From Paraphaeosphaeria minitans (Eukaryota > Ascomycota > Dothideomycetes > Pleosporales > Didymosphaeriaceae): a stretch of DNA of 64,000 bases. The position numbers were made by a program, and so were the translations under genes. The stretch covers positions 310,001 to 374,000 of the forward strand of contig WJXW01000015.1 in assembly GCA_015832175.1 (NCBI GenBank). The letters run 5' to 3'. The notes beneath the pieces were generated by a model that was not told the origin of the DNA, ran no database searches, and saw nothing but the letters and a program-made list of their open reading frames with translations. The first letter of the stretch is position 1; every line of letters begins with the position of its first letter. This document shows positions 22,307 through 33,544 of the stretch, piece by piece.

Positions 22307-23071
22307 ATGGACAGCCAACGTAATCCCAGGACGCGAGTGATGAAAGCGTGCGATCGGTGCCGTGGAAAAAAATCGAAGGTTGTCACTAGGTCCCTAAAAC
22401 TAAGCTTCGTTCTGACTAGCAGCACAGTGCAATGGAGGCCATACCTGCAAAAGATGTAGGAGCGACAACACGCTATGTACCTATAGTCGCGAAGCCAAAG
22501 AACGCCACCCATCCACCTCGCCCAGGTAACCTTTTCCCATAAATGCACAGATCGTACCGTGACGTTCAGCTTACACCTTATCAGCTATGTCCTGGCACTG
22601 GAAACCCACCTCAAACTGTCGGCGATGGGCATTCTAGGACTGTACCGGTTGGTTCAAAGTGGCCAAAGTCTGCCTGGAGGACCGCTACAGCTTGATGAAG
22701 CCGGAAACCCTCTTATAAACGATATACTGGATCGCCTAGGCGTGTTGTCGGTTGCATACCAACATAGTACGTTCAAGTGGGATCCAGCTGTCGTGAACCG
22801 CCTTGTATATCCTTGGGAGGCCTTGCAGCCAAATCCTCTGCCTCTTCCCACGTCGGCCCCTGATAATTCCCCGCACGTATGGCCTAGCGACAACCTGTCG
22901 AATCAGCTTATCCACAATCCATACCGCGGCGCAAATTTCCTGGAGAGCACCACTTTTACCACCGACTTTGACCCTTCCTTGGACACCGCCCTACAAGTTG
23001 CCTCGTCAATGGACATGTACGTCGATCAGGGAATGCAGCAGGATGATTGGATGGGGTTGCATTTGGGATAG
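22307..23071 (+). CDS. Zn2Cys6 transcription factor (short type)
   Basis: Model: 22307-22378, 22428-22525, 22585-23071; introns 49 and 59 nt, exon sum 657 nt, 218 aa. The first splice (unusual donor GTTGTC, acceptor GCACAG) rebuilds an exact zinc cluster: C-DR-C-RGKKSK-C-NGGHT-C-KR-C-RSDNTL-C, that is Cx2Cx6Cx5Cx2Cx6C. Exon 3 gives a short helical linker (ALETHLKLSAMGILGLYRLV) with the GQSLPGGPLQLDEAGNPLIND motif seen in short fungal C6 regulators, then a Pro-rich and acidic tail (DPSLDTALQV.. QQDDWMGLHLG) that could activate transcription. No fungal_trans middle domain is present. It ends 8 bp from the convergent BTB gene. Confidence 0.82.
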
Positions 23072-23079
23072 TGAATGAT

Positions 23080-24162
23080 TTAATTTGAAAGTGTCCCGGA
23101 CAAGGAACTGTCATTATCCGAATAGGTAGCCTCGATGTACTTCTCGTCCACAGACTGGCAGTACGTGTTGATATCTTCAAACTCGGTGCTAGTCGACGAC
23201 GCACAGCCGACCTCGTGCCCGTGTGATATTTCCTCCACTCTCTTCATAGGTAGCCTGTCGAATGCTGGCTCCAAACGTGCGCCTAGATCAGGGATGGGTT
23301 TCTGTGGCTGTCTGTCTTCCTCTCCCGTGATGCTATGAAGATAGTGAGCCGTTGCCGCCGTTGCTTGGGCTATAGCTTCCTGTGCTTCCAACAGGCCTTC
23401 TATTCGTCGCTGCTCAGAGTCTTGGATGCTCCCGAGACGCGACCTAATCTCACCTAAACTTGGGTGCTCGTTGAGGATGAAGATGGCCAAGTCATACTCC
23501 TGCCTGTATGACATGACAGTGCCTTTGGTTGTACCAAGAAGTGTGCTCACTACTTGCGCACGGCACGCTGCGCCTCTTGCATGAAGGTTTGCTTCGCTCG
23601 TTAGTTAGATTTCTCGTGGTCGCAGATACCTACCGAGAACGGCCGCACAATCTCCACCGTCGAACCCCACGTCCTTGGCGACTGGCAATCTTTCGAAGTG
23701 AAGTGGACGAAGAAGGAATGCGTTCTCTAGCAGCTCTCTGAACACGGCGGGGCCTAACGCTTTTGCCACTTGCAACAGCCGTAGGAGCTTGCTTGTCGGG
23801 ATCGCCTCCGGCCTCAGAGCCTGCACGACAAAATTAAGAAAAACGGTATCGTATACGTTTGATCCTGAGGAGATCTTGTATCGATCGATTATATTTGCCA
23901 TCTTTACGAACGTGTCCGTTGATATGTCGGCCCGGGGCACAAGGAAACCGTGCGCTGACTGACAGATTCGATAAAAAGCCTCAGGATCTTCACTAGGCAG
24001 CTCGATCATCCCTGTTAGTGGTCGACTAAAGATCTGTTCGAATGCTGGCGATATAGCTGACATCTTTGAAGAACAAACGAGGAAGCTACGGTCCTGGACC
24101 AGAATTTCGACATCCCCATATTGGTCCAAAACCATAAGGAAGCCTTTTTGCTTAGTCGCCAT
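23080..24162 (-). CDS. BTB/POZ protein, copy A
   Basis: Exons 24162-23634 and 23591-23080; the 42-nt intron has donor GTAGGT and branch CTAAC; exon sum 1041 nt, 346 aa. ATG at 24162 (MATKQKGFLMVLDQYGDVEI). The fungal BTB fold is visible: DVEILVQDRSFLVCSSKMSA, SPAFEQIFSRP, the E-D-PEAFYRICQSAHG helix pair and YKISSGSNVYDTVF. Exon 2 codes a helical region and an acidic C-terminus with no Kelch or BACK repeats I can identify. Many fungal BTB proteins of this kind are of unknown role; some bridge to Cullin-3. A paralogue lies at 38922-39991 with its intron at the same place. It is tail-to-tail with the Zn2Cys6 gene (8 bp). Confidence 0.8.
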
Positions 24163-26047
24163 CAGATGGTGAGTAGGAGGGACAAGTAAAAGCAAGTGGC
24201 TTTTACCGTAGGTTATAACCAGTGTGGCGCGTCTTTTTTCGGCACCATACTAACGGCCCTCGAAGGCTGCTGCCGGCCGGAAAGCGCGGGATCGGATTCA
24301 ACACGTGCTTTTCTGCCTACCATGGAGGCACGTTTGATTTCGGTTCCAACATTACTCTTATTACCCCCAATCTCCACCAGACCAGGACGAGAAACCATGC
24401 TAACCTTACCGTTGGCGTTTGAATACAAAGGGCACGCCTAAGAGGTTCACGCATCACGTGATTTATGAATAACGGAAGAATGTGGCTGCAAGTGAACAGG
24501 AAGCTGGAGGGGTAGCAGCAGCTTCACCGCATAGGCAGTTCGTCTGAACATGTCCATTTGCAACCCCTGCATGCACGGACGTGTTAGGCTTACTCTTTGT
24601 AGCTTAGACGTTGTGAGGCCCACACGACCAAATTGTCCGCGCCGGCGACGAGCGACCTGGTTCATGATTGTAGACGCCGTTACTGAAGATCTTTCCCCGG
24701 ATGTTCTGCGTGCCCATCCTCGTTCTGGCTAGTTCAGTAGATCGGCAATTAGTTCAAGGGAAACTGAATGCGGAACGCTCTTGCCTATCGGGCCTCATTC
24801 TTGCTAGCATGAGGTGGGCATCAGGATTGGCAAGACGCTAAAAGTCGCTTCGGGGCGTCCGGAGTCGCCCCTTATTTTCACACCAGACAGCTCTACAAAC
24901 ACCCCACAGGGCATAGAAGACTACCACGATAACTCCCCAAACGGAGGGGGAGAGCAGTAGGACAAGCAGGCGTTCACTGGCCTACGAGCAGCAGCAAGAC
25001 TCGCCTTCACTCTAGTGCTCGGCGCGTCCTCATACCCTCCGGGAGGTTATATAGGACGTAAATCAATACTACTAACGTCAGCCACTGCGTAGCGAGACAC
25101 ACCGTGTGGCGAGACACTTTTCCCTGTGGACCTTCGGAGTCGCACCACGTTAATTCTATTAACTTATCGTAAATGCGCTCTGATTCTACAGTCGTTGTGC
25201 TTTAAGCATGTTAATATCCGATAACTACATATTTAATGTTGACGATGCTGCTTGTTTTGTTGATGCAAGTTTTAAGCGTTCTATTATGATTACCCCCTGT
25301 CAAACCACGACATCGCACGTCTGCTAGGGCCTCGGAGAGCTGCAAGGGAAGTTAAGATGCTGAATTTTATGCGACTTAGCGTGGCAGGTTGGTTTAAGGT
25401 GAGGAATGTCTGTTCCGGGAGTTTCGCCGATCGAATACGGCATCTTTTACGTTGTCTAGTATTAGTAGTATGAGATGTATCTACAATCGGAGGCCTATAG
25501 GCTTGAAGTATACTATTGAAGGATTAACATATGTCAAAGATGACTCTATACGCATGTGGTGGCGCGAGTCCGAAGGTCCGATCTGCAAGGTGTCTCGCCA
25601 CACTGTGTGTCTCGCTACGCAGTGGCTGACGTTACTACTACTTCTTGCTAGCGTGCGCGCGAATCCAAGGCGGAATCATGATGCGGACGCTCACATCAAG
25701 GAACCGAGCACCAAATCAGCCTGGCTCCCAAATGCTTATGATAGTGCTAAACGCCATCACGCGGCGTGACTGGCTTGCCGCTCCGATCCGAGTACAAGGA
25801 TTTCCAATAGCGTGTCAGCTGCCATCAATCGAATTACCTCCTTCACGTAGCAGCAATAAAATTCAGCAATATCGCTTTGTAAACAGCGACACGTTCTACG
25901 TCCACCTTTACTTGTCAACAAGTGAGGAGGAGATTGAGGAAGAAGTTGGTTGATTGATACAGTCTATCGAAGAGAGTGAATATATATCCTCCTGTTACAT
26001 AATTGATGATGAAACACGCTAATCCTAAATAGTTGCAGATGCTAACC
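24163..26047. other. Intergenic region around a MITE
   Basis: Nearly 1.9 kb with no recognisable gene apart from the MITE at 25075-25632. Short frames at 24196-24441 and 25645-25953 have no domain. A CACGTG site occurs near 24457. Confidence 0.45.
25075..25632. mobile_element. MITE of the GAGACAC family (558 bp, best copy)
   Basis: Terminal inverted repeats of about 70 bp start ACGTCAGCCACTGCGTAGCG and are identical for the first 28 bases. Both contain GTGTGGCGAGACAC and a GGACCTTCGGA box further in. TA flanks both ends (25073-25074 and 25633-25634), as expected for Tc1/mariner-type insertion. There is no coding capacity. The internal stretch TTAAGGTGAGGAATGT near 25395 recurs in the 58-59 kb copy. 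Confidence 0.85.
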
Positions 26048-26668
26048 TTACTTCAGCCGCTTCTTCACTGCTAAGGGTGAAGAGTAACAGACGATAGTTT
26101 TGTGAAAGTGCCGTAAGAGCGCCTTGGGATCGTCCTTCATTTCAAAGTAGAAATCCTTCTTGTTTTCGCTGACGTCTTCGTAGTACACCCATGTGGGTTC
26201 CCATTGCACCCAAACCTTGTCCTCCGTGTGTACGACATAGCCTCGATGGCTACTGAAAGTTGCTTTCAACCGGAGGAAAGACGATTTTGACATGGGCGAT
26301 ATCCTCCAGAACGCTAGCAAGGCCAGCCGTGGACCTCCTCCGGTTGGCAGGTGCTTGGCCGCGACATATCCAAGCAGGCCAGGTCGATTTTCCCTGACCT
26401 CGACGGCAGGTTCCAGCGGCAGCGCCTCCGAAGGAGGCTGGGCCAGCAAGCTCTCGAAAGTAGGTTCCCATGCTATGAGCAACTTTTCCTGTCCGTCGCC
26501 GCAGACGATCCATCCAGCGTGTCCAGTCCCGCGCAGCGTTCGGTATTCCTGCTCGGAATGCCACGTGCATTCCCAGAACACCATTACGGTCTGCAGATCG
26601 TAGATCAACCTGCCCAGGCAGGGCCACATGTCTCCGCCCGCGGCGAGGCTTGTCGGTCCGTCAGTCAT
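26048..26668 (-). CDS. Unknown protein with two W-E-P-T-[FW] repeats
   Basis: 206 aa from ATG at 26668 (MTDGPTSLAAGGDMWP). The frame runs upstream to another ATG at 26854, but a TATATA element near 26760-26767 lies between, so I prefer the inner start. Two related segments are seen: EYRTLRGTGHAGWIVCGDG followed by LLIAWEPTFESLL, and FSSHRGYVVHTEDKVWVQ followed by WEPTWVYYEDV. Each is a short beta hairpin ending in W-E-P-T-aromatic, reminiscent of a chromo-like or chromo-shadow strand pattern, though I cannot name the family. No signal peptide or membrane segment. Confidence 0.6.
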   Translation of the reverse strand: MTDGPTSLAAGGDMWPCLGRLIYDLQTVMVFWECTWHSEQEYRTLRGTGHAGWIVCGDGQEKLLIAWEPTFESLLAQPPSEALPLEPAVEVRENRPGLLGYVAAKHLPTGGGPRLALLAFWRISPMSKSSFLRLKATFSSHRGYVVHTEDKVWVQWEPTWVYYEDVSENKKDFYFEMKDDPKALLRHFHKTIVCYSSPLAVKKRLK

Positions 26669-26759
26669 GATGGAAAATCCGTAAGGTGCTACGTGAAAAT
26701 TGGGTGGTTGCAAGGAAACAAAATTGCACACGGACGCTACGAGGGCCTTTGTGCGGATT

Positions 26760-26767
26760 CTATATAA
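26760..26767 (-). promoter_or_regulatory. TATA-like element, decides start of the W-E-P-T gene
   Basis: CTATATAA/TTATATAG is near-palindromic and lies about 95 nt upstream of ATG 26668 on the minus strand, inside the longer open frame from 26854. Confidence 0.35.
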
Positions 26768-27231
26768 GCACCGAGGGGAACGATTAGCCTCAGAATTGCT
26801 GCACAACGAATCAGAAGGATAGCCGGCTCGGACCGCACCGTTGCGGTCGGTCATCTGGTCACCAGGACATGGAGGTTAGGTAAAGACACCGTACGAGTGG
26901 AATTTTGCGCCGCCGTTGCGAAAGAGGCAACGAATGCAGCTTCAATTCCACATCTATCCGCGGTTAATTCTGGCAGGGTGGCGCTCTTACCTTCCATCAA
27001 ACAAAGAAGCGGAGTGGTTTGTCCTTGTAGTCTTCTGGGTTCCGCTCCTGAATGTCCACTGATTCCACGTGGCTATTTGAGATCAGACCAAGGGCGATCT
27101 CAGGTATTGGGTCCAGCAGGGCAGGTCTGGTCTGCAATACCTTACCAAACCATGCCGCCTCTGCCTGCGTTAAACCATCTATGCTGCGTCGCTGCTTTAG
27201 TAGATCATCCTAGACTTTTAGAAAGTGCTTC

Positions 27232-29769
27232 TTACTCTCTAGGCTCTATCGGTCTGCTCAGGCTCGTTTTCTCCCCGTGTTCGAGCTCCAGCCCAAAAGC
27301 ATCTACGGTGAGAGAGGGCGCTTGCGACTCCCAGCCAGGGAAGAGAATAAGAATGCTCGGGTTCAAACACAACGCCCCCTGCAGGGTATGATGTAGCACC
27401 TTTCCTTCTCGAATGTACCTTGTGATGTTTTGTCTGGTTCGCTTTTCATCTCCGCGGCGGACTTCTAGCATCCTGCGAGCAATCTCGGTTTTTACTACGT
27501 CTTCCGCTCTCCGTTTCTTCTCATCCTCGGAGAGGCTTTGGAAGGTCTGCTCCATGCTATCCGCATGCGGGGCAAGTGGTACTTCTACATGGTGTTTACG
27601 CGAGGAAATTCTGCGCCTTTCCAGAAGACTGACACGCTTCAGCTCTCGAAGGGCCTTAACGGCACGCTCGTAGGTCTCAAAATAGCAGTATTTGACATAT
27701 CGACTTCGTGCAACATCAAGGTGACCTTGGCTCTCTGATCTTTCTAGGTAGAGATGGATGTGCAAGAGCTTCTCCACAATCGGCTGTTCTGCATCATGGG
27801 CTGTTCTAATGGCAAGCGGTTTATCCAAGGCTAGTTTGAGCGAATCTAGTATGTGGGATGATCCGATTTCGTTGACGCACTGCAAGATTCTAAGCCATCT
27901 AGCCCGTTTCAGTCCCGCAGGCCTCTCGAGAAAAGCGCTGCGGAGGGCATTCATGTCAAAATGCTCCATGTCAGGGAGCGGAAGCTCGTTAGCAGCTGCA
28001 GGCAGGTCCGGCTGTGCTGTCACGACACGGGTATCGTGTCGCTCCGAGGGTGCTAAACCGCGTGGGATTCCAAAACGTTCGAGGGCGCAGTCACGTTCGT
28101 AGGGCGCCAACAGCTCTGCCAGATAGCGCAGCCGCAGATTGCGGGAGGAAGGAACTTCGGCTACAGGCAAAAGATCTCGGAGGCAAGCCTCGACCAGAAA
28201 GACCGAGAGCAGCGTGCTCTCAATGCGTGGCTCGATAAGGTAGGGCTGCAGGTCAGCAAGAAGAGGAATGGGAGGAAGACTGGGTTCTTACATCGATGTA
28301 TTCTTCTTGCCAGTCTGGGAGTAGCGACCGGAAGGTTTCTAGCGCTGGCGTACCTGCGGATCTGTTTGCCAGGATATGTAACACCTTTGCTGTAGGGTCT
28401 CCCAGAAGAAGCAGGGTCGTACTCTCCTCGGATCTCGGTAGGATCGCTACAAACCTTTCGACCAATTCTTCCGACCGAGGAAAATCATCGTGACTTGGCG
28501 TGGAACACGGTTCAAAAATGCGTAATGGTCCAGGGAGTATTGTATACAGTAGTCCGTGGAGGAGGCTTGTGTTGAGAGGCTTCTCTTCAAGGAGCGGCGA
28601 GAGGCGTTCTCGCACGCTCGTCTCATCCGTGGCCCCTGCACGTTCCTGCGGAAGGCAGAAGCCCATTTGACAGGCCAGCTTGAGATGGGGCAGGAAGTCG
28701 GGATCGTTCGCAAAATTCTGAGGCGGATGTTCCGGCTCCATCGCATCGAACGCTGGTGAATGTACTGCGGTCCCGTGTTCGTCACCAAATCGCTCTTGGA
28801 ACGCTTCGTCGAAGTATCGTGGAGAGTCGATGGGCAATTCTGTTATTAGTTGATTCCCGTCAGCAACGCGTCCCGTTTCATCAAGTGCTGTAGAAGACTG
28901 ATGCTGCCATTGCATGCGGTGTTGGGCGATGTCAGGACTGCTTGCTTGTTCGATGGCTTCCCCGTTGCCATTTTCTCCGTTGAATTGTTCTGAAATCGCC
29001 TCAACTTCCTCGTTTGAATCTTCCTGCCTGAAAGGCTGCGGCGCATGTACCGTAGGAAGGTCGGCTTCCGGGCTCGAAAATCCCACACTTTGCTCTCCAC
29101 CACTGCCCTGCTCTCCATCCATCAGATGCTCCCACACAGATTCAGCCAGCTCCCGCACTGGTTCATCTGACTCCCACTCTGGTTCATTTGGCTCCCACAT
29201 AAACTCATTCAGCTCGCTTCCCTCTGTCAATTGTGTCTGTTCAGCTGTTCCATCGTATATTTCGTTGAAAAACTGCGGAGAGCTTTCTGTTTGGAATTGG
29301 GTCGGCGTCCCTCCATGTCTCACCGGAGAGACATGGCTCTCTTGCCCGTAGTCTATTTCTCCGGCTTGATCGGAATCGGAGTCTGGTTCATTCTCATTGA
29401 CAAACAACGAATTCGACTGAAAACGCGCCCTTTTCGTGTTGGATGCGCGTCCCCTCGCCGTATCGTTGCGCCCCCGTTTTGATGGCCGGAGATCAATGTT
29501 TCTACTCCTTAGCATGCGGGTAGGAACATGCGGTCCCCCTTCCGCCTCTGTATCATATTGGAGTTTCTGGCATGCATGGCTCTTCAGCAGGTCTAGTGCG
29601 TCTATCAATCCTGCCAGTTCACTAACATTAGGGCTGATATCTCCGCTTAACCAAGTCTCTATCACTCGCTAGGAAAGGTTAGCGTGTCCAAACTCGGCGG
29701 CTAGATCGAGATAGTGCGTACTTGAATCAAAGTTAGAGCCGAAGACAACGTAGCGCCAGGGGCTCCCAT
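27232..29769 (-). CDS. Unknown 812-aa protein
   Basis: Model (minus): 29769-29722, 29668-28292, 28245-27232; introns 53 and 46 nt, exon sum 2439 nt. The first exon codes only MGAPGATLSSALTLIQ, and the next continues RVIETWLSGDISPNVSELAG. N-terminal third: basic patch (SRNIDLRPSKRGRNDTARGR) that could be a nuclear signal. Middle: acidic, Gln/Glu/Asn-rich with repeats around WEPNEPEWESDEPVREL. C-terminal half: folded-looking, with HGLLYTILPGPLRIFEP, TTLLLLGDPTAKVLHILANR and a long charged helical part (SLSEDEKKRRAEDVVKTEIA). I do not recognise a family. Its promoter and first codons are duplicated at 38.5-38.75 kb. It is divergent to the CSC1-type gene. Confidence 0.65.
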
Positions 29770-29990
29770 TTCCGCGCAGACAGTTTCCGGCATGCCATTC
29801 GTCTTGTCTAAATAAGCGAATCTGCGCGGAATGGGGCGGGATTCAATGGAAGTAGATGGGTGCGCTTGCTCCGTTGGGCTAGCGCGAAGGAGACGGCGCT
29901 TGTAAGGCAGGAGACATTTTTCCTCTCGTGCCTGTCAGGAACTAGTACTATCTTAGAAGGGTTACATATATTAATTCGAGTAAGACAACC
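29715..29990. repeat. Dispersed repeat, copy 1 (promoter and exon 1 of 812-aa gene)
   Basis: About 270 bp matching 38490-38745 in the same orientation at roughly 85-90% by eye. Shared blocks include AGCCGAAGACAACGTAG, AAGCGAATCTGCGCGGAA and CCTGTCAGGAACTAGTACTA. It covers the start codon and upstream region of the 812-aa gene. Confidence 0.8.
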
Positions 29991-30031
29991 TAGAGGTGCT
30001 TTTTTTTTCATCTATCGTAGGCGCTGTAAGT

Positions 30032-32442
30032 ATGTCAGGCCGTGAAGTGCGAACAGCAATGGACAGTCCGTCGACGGACCTTGACTTCAACAACTCGTTC
30101 GCCAAAGCTCAGCAGCTCAGCGGCGTATCCTTGAGCTCCTTCTTAGCAACTCTGTCCACATCACTCGCTCTATTCTCCTTGGAAGTCTTGGTATTCTTCG
30201 CGATACGTGGACGGTTCCCTGAGATCTAGTACGATTGGAATCCTTGAGCCATCTCGTAGACTGACCTTGGTAGCGCCTCCACCCCGGAAACGCCTACAAA
30301 TAAACCGACCAAGTCGATAGCGACCTGGTATACAGATTTTGTGCGTTTCGAGCGCGACCGTGGACACCTCGACAGATACTTTTTTCAACGTTACGTACGG
30401 ACGCTACTCCTGATTTTCCTCCCCGCCGCGCTCCTGATCACGCCCGTCCTTCTGCCCACAAACTACATCAACGGAAAAGCCGCCAAACTAGGAGTCAGCG
30501 GAATCGATACGCTTGGATGGTCCAATGTGGGTCTCGACCATTCCGACCGGTATTGGGTACATTTGATCCTTGCGTTCTTGTTCATTGCACACGTTTGCTG
30601 GATTCTGTGGAACGAACTTGCGTCTTACGTCGCGATCCGGCAAAATTCACCCTCTACAGCTTTGCGAACGATGCTTGTAGACGCTATACCGGGCTGCTGG
30701 ATGGACGAGGGGCGTCTCGCGTCTCAGTTTAGCGTTTTCCCGGGTAAGATTACGGCCATCTCGTTCAATCGAGACTTCAGACCACTCTCCCGTCTGGTCT
30801 CCCAGCGCGATGCGCTGGCTCGCTCGCTCGAATCAGCCGAGACACGCTACATACGGGAAATGGTCACAAGTGCTAGGAAGCGAGGCGGCAAGCCAAGCAT
30901 TCGTAGGGACCTCATCCGTCCTCCCGCTCCATCGCGCAACCTCCGAGGCTTGCTGGCCTGGCTCGAACAGGAGAGAGTCGATACGATCCTTTACTATCGC
31001 AGGGAACTCCGAAGGGTAACCGAAGAAATCGAGCTAAAGCGGTCGACGCCCGAGAATTTCCTGCAGCTACCATCCGCCTTCATCACTTTTGAGGATCCGC
31101 TCGCTGCACACATGGCGTGTCAGACGGTTATCCATACGAATCCCGGATACATGACGCCCCGCACACTGCCGACATCCGTCGACGACATTGTCTGGGACAA
31201 CGTGTGTATCACCTGGTGGGAGAGGAACGTTCGCACCGTGGCATTGAATGTGGTGATCGTTGCTTTGGCGATGCTTTGCGTTGTTCCCGTGGCATTGATC
31301 GGACTGCTCTCCCAGATCATCTACCTCACACGTGCTTTGGAGTGGTTACGTTGGGTCGACAGGCTGCCTGAATGGTCCTTGGGGTTGTTCCAAGGTGTAC
31401 TACCTCCTGTTCTGTTGGCCGTCTTGGTGAAAGCGTTCTCCGCTGCCTTGCAGCATCTTGTCCGGAAGCAAGGTATTTCCTCCAAGAGTATCATCAGCCT
31501 CAGAGTCCAGGATTTCTACTTTGCTTTCTCTTCCTCCAGACGACGCTCGTTGTTTCGCTGTCCGCGGGACTTACGAGCATTGCCAACGAAGTTGCAAGCG
31601 GACGATCGCTGACGGCAACATTGGCAAAAAACCTTCCTAAAGCAAGCAACTACTTCCTTTCGTACGTTCTTCTGCAAGCATTATCTGTCGGTGCCAATTC
31701 GTTGTTACGCATCGACCGTCTGGTAGCAAGGCTTTTTCTTACGCCAGTATTCGATAAGACAGTCACGCAGAAGTTGGTCAGGCAAAAAGGTACTGATATT
31801 CAATGGGGCGTCTTCCTGCCCGTGTATACCAATCTAGCTTGCATCGGTTTGTCAACACGGTCACAAGCACTTGTACGCAGACGTTGACAGCGGACAGGAT
31901 TTCTCTATGCAATCATATCCCCCATCATCCTACCTTTCCAGGTCCTCGTCTTCGCACTTTTCTGGGCGATCTACTCGAGTTCGTCCATCATCCTAACGGA
32001 AAGGGACAGCGGTGGCCTGTTTTATCCTAAAGCACTGAACCATCTTTTCGCCGGACTCTACCTCATGGAGTGCAGTCTTACGGCACTGTTCTTCCTCGCA
32101 AGAGATTCGCAAGGCGAAGCTGCATGTACCGCGCAGGCATGTCTCATGGCTCTTGCCATCCCACTGACAGCTGTGTACCATCACTTGGTCCGCAAAGCGT
32201 TCAATCCGTTGCTTATATTTTCCCCAACAACTATCGGGGACACGTTACCTTTCCGTTCAGTAAAACCCTTCACTTTCGAGCCCAGGGCACTCACATCCGC
32301 TTCAGTTATCAGAATTCCCAAAGACGATCTTGGCATCGGTTCAAACGAGGCAGCTCAGCTCAGAGAGGCGTTGAAGAGCACGCCTGTCCTTGAAGACGAG
32401 GCCACCATTACCTCGTCAGGAAGGATAACGCTACTAAAATAA
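30032..32442 (+). pseudogene. CSC1/OSCA (TMEM63)-type channel, 1-nt frameshift
   Basis: Exons 30032-30228, 30274-31846, 31898-32442 (introns 45 and 51 nt). The length is one nucleotide short of a multiple of three. The frame slips near 31528, where DFYFAF should be followed by LFLQTTLVVSLSAGL; one missing C in TTTGCTTTCTCTTCC explains it. Restoring the count would give about 771 aa. N-terminal membrane segment (SLALFSLEVLVFFAIRGRFP), FFQRYVRTLLLIFLPAALLI, YWVHLILAFLFIAHVCWIL, a cytosolic loop with RRELRRVTEEIE and FITFEDPLAAHMACQT, then the channel core (VVIVALAMLCVVPVALIGL; YVLLQALSVGAN; VFALFWAIYSSSSIIL). This is the order of CSC1-like calcium-permeable stretch or osmosensing channels. As read, translation stops at 31612, so it is probably non-functional unless the deletion is a sequencing error. 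Confidence 0.8.
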
Positions 32443-32802
32443 TAGATTAGCGGAGCTTCATAGCAGGAGCACTGCTTTACGATGGGGTTTTCCTCAAGCA
32501 AGGCGGCATGTTTTTCACAAGTGTTGCAAGTAACCTCGGTAGAGTCATGTAGAGTTAACAGGCCAATGTATTAAATTATAGTAAGATGCATGCAAAGGAT
32601 TACCGTGATGCCAATTTCTGATGGTCTATACGTGCCCCTACCCACCCTCCACGTTCTTCCGCATGGGTAACATTGAACTACCTGTGCCCTAATCTGTGAT
32701 CTGCCATAACATTGCCGAGGAGAGTGAATTACTTTTCGATGTGCAACTGGAGATGATGTGCCGGGCCACGCCAAGGTCGCGGCGTCATGAAGTTTTCTAT
32801 GC
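32443..32802. other. Intergenic, nothing recognised
   Basis: About 360 bp between the CSC1-type gene and the next minus-strand gene; no domain, repeat or RNA gene seen. Confidence 0.5.
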
Positions 32803-33300
32803 CTATTTGCGGTACCTCAACTTGGGAATGCCATTTCTAGGTCCATCCCTCCTTGCTTTGTCGTTCTGTATGTCCTGGAATCCAATCATCTTAGCGCTCG
32901 ACAAGGTAGGAACAGCTGCCGGGTCAGAATAATCGGTTATGATAACCTTGATATCGTTGGCCACTGCAGCGTATGGAGCATACTTTCTGCTAGGCCTGCG
33001 GTGGATTTTCGATATACCATTAGTGGACTTAGACCATGTTCTTCTTTGTTTCTGTTGCTTCTGGTAGTTTTGGTATTCAAGTATCTCGGCATCCGTTAAA
33101 GAAGGATTGGCTACATGAATCTTTGAGGAGCGTAAAACGTCGTTCTGAATGGTGTCGCTCGAGTGCTCAGCCTTTGTTTTGTGTGATCGAATTGTATTCG
33201 GCGCACCATCTGGGGAAAAGTGCTTCTTTGCCATGACACGATGGTATGAAGCTCGGATTCTCCGGCCCCAAGCTTGGAGAGAATGGAACATACAAGCCAT
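32803..33300 (-). CDS. Hypothetical basic protein
   Basis: 165 aa, ATG at 33300 (MACMFHSLQAWGRRIRASYH). Lys/Arg-rich with a Gln/Tyr segment EYQNYQKQQKQRRTW and no recognisable fold. It may be a real small gene or a remnant. Confidence 0.35.
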   Translation of the reverse strand: MACMFHSLQAWGRRIRASYHRVMAKKHFSPDGAPNTIRSHKTKAEHSSDTIQNDVLRSSKIHVANPSLTDAEILEYQNYQKQQKQRRTWSKSTNGISKIHRRPSRKYAPYAAVANDIKVIITDYSDPAAVPTLSSAKMIGFQDIQNDKARRDGPRNGIPKLRYRK

Positions 33301-33544
33301 GGCGGATCCTAGTATTCTGTCGCAAAACTTCTGGCGATGGACAGATAGCGGGATAAAAGATCAGCCTCTACTTCCCAGTGTAGATTATTTATAGCCCGTT
33401 GTATAGGATGTGCTAAATGATTGTATCAATAAATGGCGGGCAGGTGACACGCTTCTGTTTTAGCACTTGACGCTTCTTTATGATGCTCAAGCTGGAGCCA
33501 TAGCGTGCTAAAAATAATAGTTAGTTAAATACCTTTCAAATGAC

